Shown one piece after another: positions 54,147 through 64,000 of a stretch of DNA of 64,000 nt. This stretch comes from Molossus alvarezi (lineage: Eukaryota; Chordata; Mammalia; Chiroptera; Molossidae): NCBI GenBank assembly GCA_037176705.1, contig CM073885.1, positions 215,772,290-215,836,289 of the forward strand. Direction: 5' to 3'. The notes below the pieces were generated by a model that saw nothing but the letters and a program-made list of their open reading frames with translations, did not search any database and was not told where the DNA came from. Position 1 is the first letter of the stretch; every line of letters begins with the position of its first letter. The position numbers were made by a program, and so were the translations under genes.

Positions 54147-54345
54147 GCCCTGGCTGGTGTGGCTCAGTTGGGCATCATCCAGTGCACTGAAAGGTTATGG
54201 GTTCGATTTCCAGTCAGGGCACATGCCCAGGTTGTGGGCTTGATCCTCAGTTGGGGTGAGTGCGGGAGGCAGCTGATCGATGTTTCTCTCTCTCTCCCCC
54301 TCTCCCTTTAAAATCAAATTTTTAAAAAGTCTCTTTAAAAAAAAA
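54147..54345 (+). mobile_element. Ves SINE E, short subfamily
   Basis: 'gccctggctggtgtggctca', box B 'gggttcgatttccagtc', 'cccaggttgtgggcttgatc', 'gatcgatgtttctctctctc' and an A-rich tail to 54345. Same short subfamily as 17.56 and 38.6 kb but on the plus strand. The imperfect flanks ATACTTACTTAA (54136-54147) and AAACTTATTTGA (54342-54353) are a probable target duplication. Confidence 0.92.
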
Positions 54346-54806
54346 CTTATTTGAAAAATTTAGTATAGTGAGTATAGAAACATCTGTATTCAAAGGGACC
54401 TCCAACATGAAGGATCTCTGTATGTCTCCCTGAGATAGATTAATGATGACTACCCGGTGATGAATTGAGTCAGTCTTAGTTAGCCTCCCTGAAAGAATTT
54501 ATCATAGCTCTAATAAAAAATCAGATCAGGTGTCATCACAGACATACGCTGTAAACAGCTTGATTCAATGTATGGTTTAGACTGGAAAATTGTTGGCTTT
54601 AAGCTCAGAATTCTGGGAAGCAGAGGTTTGGGCAGAAAATTGCTGTGGGGCTTTGCATTTGTGGAATCCTACATCAAGGAGCCTCATGTTCAATGATATT
54701 TCAGAAATAACTGAGTGAACTGAATGGGAGCTGACTCTCGTGTGGCTAGCTGTCAATGAAATACATTTCACAAATTCTTGTCTTTCCACTAGAGAGTCAT
54801 TTGTCA
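54346..54806. other. Unique sequence, nothing recognised
   Basis: An 88-codon minus-strand frame (54577-54843) is partly inside the hAT element that follows and has no domain. Confidence 0.5.
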
Positions 54807-55307
54807 CAGTGATTTTCAACTTTTTTCGTCTCATGGTACACATAAACTACTAAAATTCTGTGGCAAACCAAAAAATGTACTTTTTGTGATCTGACAAAAA
54901 ACAGGTATAATTTTAATTAATTTAACTTAAATGTATTTTTTAATTGATTTTAGTGAGAAAGGGAGAGGGAGAGGGAGATAGAAACATCAATGAGAGAGAG
55001 ACATCAATCGGCTGCCTCCTGCATGCCCCCTAATGGGTATCGAACCCACAACCCCAGGCATGTACCCTAACCAAGAGTCAAACCAGTGACCTCTTGGTGC
55101 ATGGGATGACACTCAATCCACTGAGCCACACCAGCAGGGCAAATTAGATATAATTTTGATTCATTCACAGTAGATGTTTATTGCTGTGTTGGCTGTTGTC
55201 ATTTTTTTATTTGGCAATCTAAGGGAAAAGAGGTCAGTGCACCTGACTAAACAGTCAGGTATTGCCTGTTTTGAAGTTTCTTGTGGCACACCAGTGGAAA
55301 ATCGCTG
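54807..55307. mobile_element. hAT nonautonomous element, split by a Ves SINE
   Basis: Left terminus CAGTGATTTTCAACTTTTTT; right terminus on the opposite strand CAGCGATTTTCCACTGGTGT, inverted hAT-like ends starting CAG(T/C)GATTTTC. The 8-bp flanks ATTTGTCA (54799-54806) and ATGTATCA (55308-55315) match at six of eight, a decayed hAT target duplication. The body lacks any transposase. A Ves SINE (54919-55145) lies inside it. Without the SINE the element is about 260-270 bp. Confidence 0.8.
54919..55145 (-). mobile_element. Ves SINE F inside the hAT element
   Basis: Reverse-complement Ves, short subfamily: 'taattgattttagtgagaaa', (GA)n, 'atcaatcggctgcctcctgc', 'atgggtatcgaacccacaac', 'gagtcaaaccagtgacctc', 'ccactgagccacaccagcag' and 'ggc'. 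The flanks AGGTATAATTTTAATT (54903-54918) and AGATATAATTTTGATT (55146-55161) are a 16-bp target duplication with two mismatches, derived from the hAT body. Confidence 0.93.
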
Positions 55308-55429
55308 ATGTATCAGGTTCGCCCCCTTGCCCTAGTCTACCCTTTGCCATCTGAGGGAATGGTGGAGCCAGCTGTTCAAGCAGAGCCTCCGTGTTCTTGG
55401 GTCCTCATTCTACCCAGTCCCCACCAATC

Positions 55430-56105
55430 CAACAATTCCTGCCAACCTACCTCCTGAATATTTGCAAAGCCACCCACTTTTCTCTGTCCTGTTACCACTG
55501 CCATAGTCTGGTCTGCCAATCTCTCCCACCTAGGTCACTTCAGGAGGCTTATACCTGATCTCCCAGCATCCATTCTAACCCTATGTTGAACCTAGAAGTG
55601 ATTGGTTCAACAAACCAGATTGGTTCGATCTTTCGCTTTAAACCCTTTAATAGTTTCACATTGAATTTAGGGTAAGGTCCATATTGTTCACTTAAAAAAT
55701 GGCCTTTTCTACTTTGCTGCTCTGCCCAAGAGATTTCATGCTACAACCACACAGGCCTTCTTTTTGGTCCTTAAATGCCACGTCTCCTTACTTCAGATGC
55801 TTTGTTTTTCTGTACCCTGTCTTTTCATAGCAAACTTCTGCTAATTCTTCAGATCTTGGATTTAATATATTTCATTAGGAAAACATCCCACAATACCATG
55901 CATTAAATTATTGGTTCCCTCCATGTATACTTTCATAACAGCACTGTTTGTATTTATATTACCATACATACTTAGAATTTTGCACATAATGCTTACTTTC
56001 TTTTCTAGTCTGTAAGCTTTATGACATTAGGGATTCTGTTTATTTATCTAGGTGTTTCTATTGCAAATTGCTCAATAAACATTACTGATTGATTGAGCCA
56101 ATCAT
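55430..56105 (+). repeat. L2 LINE 3' end (long)
   Basis: Plus-strand L2 blocks over about 675 bp: 'tttagggtaaggtccatatt', 'atggccttttctactttgct', 'ccttaaatgccacgtctcct', 'ttaggaaaacatcccacaat', 'tctagtctgtaagctttatg', 'attagggattctgtttattt' and the end 'ctcaataaacattactgatt'. The upstream limit is uncertain. Confidence 0.75.
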
Positions 56106-56854
56106 TTCTATAGGGTAGGATTAACTTGTTAATATCTCCAGAGGAAGCAGTGGGCAATTTTTTTACCTCTTCAGAAATGTTGAAATGATATTTTTAAACA
56201 GTGAAGGAAATTATCGGTGTTGTTTGTGAAACTAAAGAGAATGAACCCTTCAAAAGGGATTATAAAGGTTTTATGCTGATACTTATTTTGACCATTTTTA
56301 ATTTATTTTGTTATCACGACAACAACAACAAAATCCAATGCATGTGTCCTTTGATATCTCAGTAATAACATATAGCAGCACAATATATCCCAAGGGAACT
56401 CCTTTAGCAGCCTACCTTTTCTACCTTCTTGACTACTTTTCTTTTGCATATATTGAGCCTCTGGATCAAGGCCATTGGCAAGTGCAGAGGTGATGTCTCT
56501 CTCTTCTCTGCTGCATCATCCAAGTGCGGTGCTAATTCCTCAGATGGAGTCATGGGAACCATCTCATTCAGAACCCCCTGGGGTTTTAGCTACAAGTGCA
56601 GATTCCGCTCCCATCAAACCCTGGGAATTAAATCTCTGACGGATGAGGCCTAGGGAACTATGTCTTTAACAAGAACCCAATGTTTCCAATCTGTCGGCCT
56701 ATGCCTACTTATTACAGGTTTAGGAACTGACAACAGGCAGGTGTGCATGAGGATAACTTTGGGGAACACAGGATTACAGTTTATGCACACCTTGGTCAAG
56801 AAGGCTACTCTGTCAGCTTTAACCTTGAAATAAGCCCGAATCGCTAGCATGATA
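56106..56854. other. Unique sequence, nothing recognised
   Basis: A (CAA)n patch (56317-56330). Small open frames (56308-56862) have no known domain. Confidence 0.45.
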
Positions 56855-57310
56855 GGAATCATAGAAACACAAAGATAAAAGGACCTTAAAAGACCATTTG
56901 GTTAAACTGTGTTTCAGGCGTATTTATACCCAGACCACATAAGACGGCTAATGATCTGTTTCCTTACTAGAGATATTTAAGGACAGAAAACCCATGAATA
57001 TATCTGGGGGTTATCACTGAGGTAATCAGATAATCGTAGGTGATCTTCTTACAACATTAAAACCTCTTGGCTCTGCCTAGGGTCCATTTCTTCTTCTTTG
57101 GGACTTTTAAACATGGAGAACAACTAACATTGTTACCATCTTAAAATACTTACATATAGACATATCATCGTCCATCAAGACTGGTGCTCCACAGAACCCC
57201 CAGCACAGACTTCCTGAGGTGGAAACAACCTTAGACACTGCTTAAGTGGAACCTCTTCATTTTATAGACACGAATACAAATCCAGGGATTAGATGGCATA
57301 AATCTGAATG
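56855..57310. repeat. L3/CR1- or MIR-like scraps
   Basis: 'gaatcatagaaacacaaaga' with 'taaaaggaccttaaaagacc' (56855-56905) resembles the L3/CR1-type 3' end. 'ggtggaaacaaccttagaca' and 'cattttatagacacgaatac' (57217-57285) look like a second scrap. Short and diverged; the stretch between them shows nothing. Confidence 0.4.
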
Positions 57311-57399
57311 ACAGATTTATGAGTATAATTCAACACCTCAAATTAATTTTTATCCTTGATTCTGTTTTCCCATGGTTCAGTTGGAAAGCATCTGGTCGG

Positions 57400-57578
57400 T
57401 CTAAATTAAGATCTGGTTCAAATCCTTCTCTATCACTTACTATCTGTATGATACTGACACACCTGAGCTCCATTTTTTCCATGTGATATATGAAGATAAA
57501 AATCACAATTTAATTGAGAAGTAAATGAGATATAGCATGGTGCCTGGTACATAGTAGGTGCTCAGTTAAAAAATTTAT
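57400..57578 (+). repeat. MIR SINE (3' two thirds)
   Basis: 'ggttcaaatccttctctatc', 'acttactatctgtatgatac', 'agaagtaaatgagatatagc' and 'atggtgcctggtacatagta' with 'ggtgctcag' follow plus-strand MIR. The next Ves SINE starts at its end. Confidence 0.88.
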
Positions 57579-57583
57579 GTGTT

Positions 57584-57810
57584 GCCCTGGCTAGTTTTGT
57601 TCAGTGGGTAGAGTGTCAGCCCAAGGACCAAAGAGTCCTGGGTTTGATTCTGGCCAAGGGCAGGTACCTCAGTTGCAGTTTGGTCTCTGGCCCAGGAGGC
57701 AACCAATGATGTGTCTCTCTCATATCTCTCTCTCTCTCCCCGCCCCCCCCCCCATACTCTATCTGAAGATAAATGGAAAAGTATCTTTGAGTGAGGATTA
57801 AAAAAACAAA
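57584..57810 (+). mobile_element. Ves SINE
   Basis: 'gccctggctagttttgttca', box B 'gggtttgattctggcc', 'gcagtttggtctctggccca', 'gaggcaaccaatgatgtgtc', (CT)n, a run of 11 C (57743-57753), 'actctatctgaagataaatg' and the tail 'atctttgagtgaggatt' with A-run. Flanks ATGTGTT on both sides (57577-57583; about 57812-57818) are a probable target duplication. Confidence 0.92.
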
Positions 57811-58060
57811 TCATGTGTTTGTTGTTGATACAATGTTTGGAAGGCACTTTGGCAACATGTATGAAAGTATAAGATATGCATACCCTGTGAGCTGGCAATG
57901 CCAGTCATTGTTGAGATCAAGCACCACGCGCAGTGTGCGGAACCTGTGCTGCAGCTCACTGCCGCAGGGCTTGAGGTACACAGTGGGTCAGAGCTTGTTT
58001 GCTTAAAGAAGGACCCAGAGTAAAACCTGGAAACAACCCAAATATCCTCGAACAGTGATG
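57811..58060 (+). repeat. Diverged L1 ORF2-end fragments
   Basis: 'ggcactttggcaacatgtat', 'gcataccctgtgagctggca' and later 'aaacctggaaacaacccaaa' with 'tatcctcgaacag' are sense L1 ORF2-end blocks. The part between them (57910-58010) is not L1-like and is richer in CpG. Confidence 0.5.
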
Positions 58061-60234
58061 CTGACAGTCCTTTAGACAGATTTAACTCTCCCATTTTAGC
58101 CATCAAAAGAAAAACAATTCTGATAAACAGTGAGGGTTGATCGTGTTTCGTGCGCACGGTGTGGCAGTCCCGGGCTTCCTCGCCTGGTCCTTGCCGTGCC
58201 CTCTGACGCAGACGCAGTGCTCTTCATACTTGAGCGATGAGTCGCCTGTGCGTCTTGCGGGGAGCAGTGCGTGCAGGGCTTTCCCAGCGAGTTCGTGACT
58301 GAGTCTGCATCCGAACAGAAGGAGCTGTGGTTCCTCAGCCAAGTGCCCGATTCTGTAACTCTTCTCTGTGCAGATGGAAACAAAGTAACAGAAAGCACAT
58401 TCCTGGGAGGCCCCCTCCCAGAATTTATGAGCCTCAGAAGTGGAAGACAGGCAGGGTTGAGAATAACGGTCATGTCCATTTTATTTGTCTCTCGATGTGC
58501 CTTTTATGAGGTCTGCTTGTTAGAAAGAAAACATGCTACTGTGGACGTGATGACCTGAATCAGTTCCTGTGGCCCCGTTTTCACCCATCAGATGGGGTGT
58601 TCTTCCTACAGCATCTTTGACTGGACTCAGCAGTGCGGTCTGCATTTGAAAGATCCCGGTGAAGAACCCTAACTAGGTACAAATGCACTGGTTTGTTTTA
58701 CTTACTAATGGGTGGGTGTAGGTTTCCTTCTTCTTCCTCCTCAAGGAAGCTGAGGTTCTGAGGCAGCCACAGACTACAACATAAATATGGGGAGGAAGGG
58801 AGGGAAAATCTTGGAAAACTCAAAGCTTGATATTTCCCAGACATGCCCCAATCTGTTTTTGACCTCGCTCCAAAGGAGTGGTTTCCATAACAGAATGTCT
58901 GTCACGTCATGTGACCCTCCTGGAGCACTTTCCCATTAGATAGTAGCCTTCCCTTTCTTATGGCCCGAACTCAAGTCTTTGGTTCTTGTTGCCAACTGCT
59001 GAGACAGGGACCGGTGCTCGGACCCCGCTGTCTGTACGGCTACGGGGCAGCCCGGCCTCAGCGCTGCCTCCTTCTCCACTGCCATCACCAGCCTGGTGGG
59101 AATAATTTGTGTCCCGAGTTACATGTGTAGTTTACAAGTGTTCATTAATCACATCCTCCTGTTCCTCAACCAGCCCTGCTGGTGGGTAATCTGAGAGCTA
59201 AAACAGTTTCTCTTTGCACTTGGTGGCAGAAAAGAGAAAGATCTGGGAGGTGACAGAATCTGCCCCAAGCAGCATGGGGAGGGAACAGAGCCAGACGGAA
59301 CTCGGCTCTTAGCGTTTACAATCTATTAGGCAAGATTATATCCCAGTCTGATGGGTGAGCTGTCTCATTCTGCTCGGTCCTCTGCCGTGAGGGTTCCTTC
59401 TGAGACTAGCAACAAGGTTAGAAGGGTCAGCCGGCTGGGTGCCTTGGCGATGGCTTCTATTAGGACAGCTTCTCTCTCCATAACGATGAAATTTAATCTC
59501 ACAGTTTAAATGCTTGTCCCAAAATATTTCAAAATGTGAAATGCATGTGAGCCAAATGACAAAAATGTTTTTTTAAAAAAACAAAAACATGGGCTTCTTG
59601 TCATCCACCACACTGGCTGTTTCAAAGTCTGCTCAGTCAGTAAATTATTCTTTCTGATCTTCATTTCTGATGATATCCAGATGGTCTAAAAGTCAGTCTT
59701 TTCTGTGAGGGAGAAATTCTCTGTGAAGTTAAAAGTAAGTAGCCATCATGTTCTGATACTGTGAGTAGGAAGTAAATGGCATGACATAGGATTATCTGTA
59801 CCCAATCAACAATAATTGATATTTAAATAATTATAGTGCCTATATATTCACCTTGGGTTGGGCTTAAATTTTAAATGTTCTTAACTCTTAAACAAAAACC
59901 TTATCTGTCTCCCTAATTTATAAGACATTCTGTAAAGGCCAAAATTGCTAATGTTAACTTTCTTTCTTTCTATTTCCTCTGAATCTTCTAGAATTAAAAT
60001 TCTGTTCGGATGTGTTCAAAGCTGTTCTGTGGTCAGCCTACCACAGGTAGATTCTGAGAGCATAAACGGGTCTTGGTGTGGATTAGGGTATTTAAGGTTT
60101 ATTCTGTTTCTTTTAAAGTGTAACCTTAAAATGCCTAATTAATAATAATAACCTATTGTTAATATAATGTGTAAGTCACCATCATTTATTAGACTTTGAA
60201 AAGAAATAACATTCTTTTTCAAAATGAAAAGAGC
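58061..60234. other. Unique sequence with a CpG-dense pocket
   Basis: CpGs are dense at about 58130-58330 and the segment holds open frames on both strands (58096-58479 minus, 58271-58558 plus) without a recognisable domain. The rest (58560-60234) shows no repeat. I call no gene, though the pocket is a candidate regulatory or exonic remnant. Confidence 0.45.
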
Positions 60235-60320
60235 CATATTAGCTTTTCTTTATTGAGTCTCTACCTATTCTATGTCTAGTAGTAGATTCTTTCACTTGTT
60301 ATCTCATTTAGTTATTTTTA
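60235..60320 (-). repeat. MIR/L2-type fragment
   Basis: 'tctttattgagtctctacct' and 'cttgttatctcatttagtta' are reverse-complement MIR/L2 blocks. Confidence 0.5.
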
Positions 60321-61429
60321 TTTTTTACTTTATTTATCTGCCACCACCATTGATAAGGTGACCACAGTGCAGGTCCTTTAGGCCTGGGCTCCTGTGGCAG
60401 CCACGCCCTCCATTCCCCACGGCGGATACACACACGTACACACGTGTGCGTAAGGGCTGCCTCCCAACATCACGTACAAGGAAAGGCAAGAGAGAAACAC
60501 AGATGCATTCTGTTCCTGTATGCCAGACATTGCAGTAGGTTCTTGCATCTTAAAGACTAGACAGCGTATAACAAATCAGATTATTGTGAGCACCCATTGA
60601 ATTACCAGCCAAACATCAGTAACCAGAACCTCCGTACATTGAATAGCTCTATAACTGGTGTTTTTAATGATGACCTTATTAAATGATTAAATTAAATGAT
60701 AAGATCCTAAAAGTCTAAATCATAAAAGAGTAATTAAATTATATTAATTAGAACTCTCATGTTTCTAATATCATCTTAAAAGTCAATTTCTAGTGACTTC
60801 AAATGTGAAAAAAAAAAAAAATTCTATCCTAAATATTACACACTTGACCCCAGATGTTAGTGGCTTGAAAGGGACCTTCTTTCCCAAGAGCAGTTTTCTG
60901 GACTTGTGGTCTGTGATGTGAGTACTGTAATTTAAACAATTATTCCTTTAGCAATATCTGGAAGCCTGTCTTTTATAAGATTCCTTCTGTTTATAGCACC
61001 CAAAAGTTCCCCAGAATTTACCCTTCACAGGGATTGGTGTTCCTAGCATAAGATTGTGCAAAGAATCCTTGAATGGAATTTGCACGCATCCTGGAGTCTG
61101 TGTCTCCCCCACCACCTCTCTTCCAACAGGCTTGGCTTGTGTCCCAGGGCAAATCAGCCACCGGGTAAGAGGCAGGACAGCTGGTGGGGAGATATTGACG
61201 GGTGATCACCAAATAAAGTAGGGTCTCCTGGCTACACCATGGTTTCAGAAAAGGATTTGAGTCTCTGTAGTCAATTCATAGGTTGAATGTTTACCATTTT
61301 CTTTTGTTTTTGAAATTTTCACCATAAATTCAAGACAATGAAGAATATTCTAACTGCTGGAAAATTATAAACCCATTGATAGTAAGGGGGTAACTCACAA
61401 CGGAATTAAATTTTTTGACTGACAACCTG
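60321..61429. other. Unique sequence, nothing recognised
   Basis: Contains a short AC/GT-rich patch (60426-60452) and an A-run (60808-60821). No repeat or gene recognised. Confidence 0.45.
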
Positions 61430-61650
61430 TGCAAAAGAAAGAACACAAACTTTGAAGTGAGAAAAACTTGTGTTTCTACAGTGGCCCTCACTAGCTGGGT
61501 GATTCTGGGCCTGATAATTACATTTCTCATCTCTTAAATGGGGGTAATGATATTTACTTTTTAGAGTTATTATAAGGATTCAAGATAATGTGTTCAAAGC
61601 TCCTGACATATAAAAGATGCTCAATAAATATCAGCTATTGATTGTGACTA
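61430..61650 (+). repeat. MIR SINE (nearly full length)
   Basis: 'cacaaactttgaagtgagaa', 'cctcactagctgggtgattc', 'atttctcatctcttaaatgg', 'gagttattataaggattcaa' and 'aagatgctcaataaatatca' are in plus-strand MIR order. Confidence 0.9.
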
Positions 61651-62100
61651 GAATAATGGTTCCCGAAGGCCACTGTATGAATCAGTGTGATCTTTGACAC
61701 ATGTTCACCATTCCATGATGGTGTAAAATAATTACAGTATAAGTAGTTTGCCACAAATTTAAATTTATGTGGTGTTTCTTTTTATGAAATGATATTGACA
61801 GTAGATGGTAATTATTATTTTCAACTTAGCAAAAGAAAACCTGGTAAATCAAAGATATCTGCCCTTAGAAATATATCTAATTTGTCTTATCTACAAATCC
61901 AAAATTATAGGACTCACTGAATCAAGACATCTTAATCATACTGAATATTAGAGTCAGCAAAATCAAATCATTTTCACTTTCAAATCATTTTAATTGAGGC
62001 AGTGGGATTCTGGGCATTTCCTAGCCAGTTCATGCTACAACCAGCTACTGTCTCCTAAATTCTTGTATTACCTATCATCGGGATATCGCAATTCACACTC

Positions 62101-62102
<2 letters not shown>
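61651..62102. other. AT-rich unique sequence
   Basis: No repeat or gene recognised. Confidence 0.5.

Positions 62103-62139
<37 letters not shown>
62103..62139 (+). repeat. (TG)18 microsatellite
   Basis: Eighteen uninterrupted TG units; likely length-polymorphic. Confidence 0.95.
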
Positions 62140-62140
<1 letters not shown>

Positions 62141-62234
62141 CTTAGCACCAGTACTCTATATAGTATCAGTATGTCTTATATCTTTCCCAAAAGACATTGG
62201 AGTCACACCCGACAATGCAAGGAGGCCATACATC

Positions 62235-62465
62235 GCTGTGTAGAGTCTGAGCTCTGCAGTCAAACTGGCTGGGTTCAAGCTCCGGGTTCACTGGGCAGCT
62301 GTACAGTCTTTCGTTTGATGGATAATGCCTCAGCTGCATTATCCATCAAACTTCAACCTTAACATTGCCAACCTAATAGGGTTGCTCAGAACATTTGCTG
62401 AGATAATCCCAGCAAGCATTTAGTATAATGCTGGATACATAGCAAGTGCTCAAAAATAATAACAA
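62235..62465 (+). repeat. MIR SINE with internal hairpin
   Basis: 'gtagagtctgagctctgcag', 'tggctgggttcaagctccgg', 'cctaatagggttgctcagaa', 'catttgctgagataatccca' and 'gctggatacatagcaagtgc' are plus-strand MIR blocks. The middle is replaced by a perfect inverted repeat (62313-62351). Confidence 0.85.
62313..62351. repeat. Perfect 16-bp inverted repeat (hairpin)
   Basis: The left arm GTTTGATGGATAATGC (62313-62328) is exactly complementary to the right arm GCATTATCCATCAAAC (62336-62351) across a 7-base loop, CTCAGCT. It sits where the MIR consensus has no such symmetry, so it is a secondary rearrangement, not an inherited feature of the family. Confidence 0.95.
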
Positions 62466-62519
62466 AGCCAACAAACAAAGAACAAGCAAATAAAAAACTC
62501 TTGGGAGTCAGACACAGTT

Positions 62520-62700
62520 GAGATGTGACACACACCTTCCATTGCCAACCCCTCCTTCTTGATTTCATCATATGGCTTTAGGCAAGTTATTAGCACCTCT
62601 GCACCTTATTTTCCCCACATTTGTTGTCAGTATCAAATAAGTTATTCTGTGTATTTAATATTGTGCATGAGTCATTGTGGTTGCACAATAAATGTTTTAT
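62520..62700 (+). repeat. MIR-like fragment
   Basis: 'ggctttaggcaagttattag', 'cacctctgcaccttattttc', 'agtatcaaataagttattct' and 'gcacaataaatgtttta' weakly follow plus-strand MIR. Confidence 0.45.
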
Positions 62701-63424
62701 CTACTCCTTCACCTTTTATAAACCTGTATTGCACCCAGCCCTTCCTCTGTACTTTGCACACAATTGTAATTAAGTATTTATTGCAGCCCTGTACCCAACT
62801 CTGTCTCACTGCCTCTCACCTGCATGTCAGTTACTCTACAAGGGAGAGCTAAGACCAGTGTACTCTGACATAGAACAGGAGTCTTACTTTCTGGGACTCC
62901 GGTTGCCTAGACCTTTGGCCATTCCTCTGCTTTGGTGAAGACAGTCTCCTAAGAGACTTCCCAGATGACAGACAGCACATCAAGAAAGACACTGGATTAG
63001 GACATTTTGCGATATCTTATCACAGTTAGGAGAGTTATAGGCCCAATATATTATTTTAAAGACATTGTATATCTTAAGAAGTTTGTGGTTGGATGTCTGT
63101 CTCTTTCCTGAGCACTCCAACCTCAGCCTGTTCCTTTTTGTGATTCTCACACTCAGCTCGTGGGGCAGAGGTGGACTGCCTGCCTCATGGGCCTTGACCA
63201 CAGAGCCTGGTGCACAGGGGGGAAACTTGTGAGAAATATTTCTGCCTTACGTGATCTGTCTCTCAAGTTAAATAAATTCCACTGCCCTTAAAAAAAAAAG
63301 GGCAACAGACTTTTAAGGGCCATTTTGAAGTGAGATAATGTTTATTTTTACTGCTGAAATGAGGGAATAAAAGGACGGATGATTGTAGAATAAACCACTA
63401 AAATAGACTTTAAATATAATTTAA
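62701..63424. other. Unique sequence, nothing recognised
   Basis: No repeat recognised apart from an A-run (63290-63299). Confidence 0.5.
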
Positions 63425-63617
63425 AAATTTTTTAAAGTTTATTTTTATTGTTGAAAGTATTATAGATGTCCCCCCTTCCACCCCTATTGACCCCCCTCCT
63501 CCTCGCTCCCACCACCCTCCTCTGCCTTCCCCACACTATTGTCTGTGTCCATTGGTTATGCATGTATGCATATATGTTCTCTGGTTAGTCTCTTCCCACC
63601 CTCCCTCCCCCCTTGAC
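63425..63617 (-). mobile_element. L1/half-L1 3' end (5'-truncated, minus strand)
   Basis: Reverse-complement L1 3' UTR: a T-rich start, 'ttattgttgaaagtattata', 'ccacccctattgaccccc', 'ccccacactattgtctgtgt' and 'ccattggttatgcatgtatg', ending near 'ccctccctcccccctt'. It parallels the 3' UTR of the half-L1 at 31.4-31.6 kb more closely than the ORF2-bearing L1. No clear target duplication. Confidence 0.85.
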
Positions 63618-64000
63618 ATCAATGTTCTAATGTATAAGGGTGCGGTGCTCCTTGCACTAAACCCTGGTCTCCAGTCTTTTCTCTTTTTCAACCTCTTGTA
63701 ACCTGGAACATCTTTCTTTTCCTTTTTTTTTTAAACATTTTTTTGTTTGTTTTTCAATTGATGCAGCATTTTAGGAGAGACTCCTTCTAAAAGTGAGAAT
63801 TTAGAAGATTGGTTAAAACGCTGACTCTGTATCATTTGAAGATGCACCCTAAAAATTATGGGGTCAGAAAGCGGAAGGTGTGTTCTGCATTGGTGGGCTT
63901 GCAATCGGGCAGCCGAGGGCACCTGGCCGGGAACAGGAGCAGACACTGCTTGGCATGTTCACTTTGGGCGCATTAGTTGCAGCATGTTGCTTCTCAGGTG
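63618..64000. other. Unique sequence, nothing recognised
   Basis: T-rich near 63716-63760. No repeat or gene recognised up to the window edge. Confidence 0.5.

Noticed and set aside
58096..58479. 127-codon minus-strand open frame in the CpG-dense pocket
   Set aside because: No recognisable protein. CpG-rich DNA tends to have few stops, so the length alone is weak evidence.

Overview
This window is vertebrate nuclear DNA from a bat, most likely a vespertilionid or a close relative within Yangochiroptera. The main evidence is at least thirteen copies of a tRNA-derived SINE with the Ves layout. Each has a head reading GCCCTGG(C/T)(C/T)GG, a box A and box B, a CT-rich block, a tail resembling TCCTCGGGTGAGGAT, and then an A-run. 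L1 elements with related 3' ends, one ORF2-less half-L1, a mariner-type MITE, two hAT-like elements and many worn MIR and L2 copies fit the same picture. The species assignment is inference.

I find no protein-coding gene, rRNA or functional tRNA. No open frame carries a recognisable cellular domain. The longer frames either run through identified repeats or look like chance. The window is best read as intergenic sequence or part of a very long intron.

Layout. 0-10 kb: a possible solitary LTR, two L1 3' ends with one inserted in the tail of the other, four Ves SINEs, an old antisense L1, MIR and MER5-type pieces, and a CpG-rich pocket with an NF-E2-type site near 7.0 kb. 10-29 kb: mostly unique sequence with MIR/L2 fragments, two Ves SINEs, a well-preserved L2 3' end (21.4-22.0 kb), long poly-C and poly-G runs (18.4-18.9 kb), and a MER5 element split by an L1 tail (25 kb). 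29.4-35.1 kb is the most structured part: a 107/73-bp minisatellite, an inverted L1 ORF1 piece, and a sense L1 ORF2 pseudogene cut by an antisense full-length half-L1 of 2.2 kb flanked by perfect 12-bp target duplications, ending in a TA microsatellite. 35-52 kb: unique sequence with old L1, L2 and MIR pieces, one Ves SINE, an 82-bp mariner MITE (41.8 kb) and a hAT-like element (45.4 kb). 52-55.3 kb: a pile-up of six Ves SINEs in both orientations, two of them nested and one inside a hAT element. 55-64 kb: L2, MIR and one Ves SINE, a CpG-rich pocket (58.2 kb), a TG microsatellite, a MIR carrying a perfect 16-bp hairpin, and a minus-strand L1 tail at the end.

The elements do not form a pathway. 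Their nesting gives an order of events: MIR, L2 and MER5 first, then L1M and hAT, then Ves SINEs and the half-L1. Family names come from recognising sequence features by eye, so boundaries of the old repeats are approximate (about 10-40 bp).
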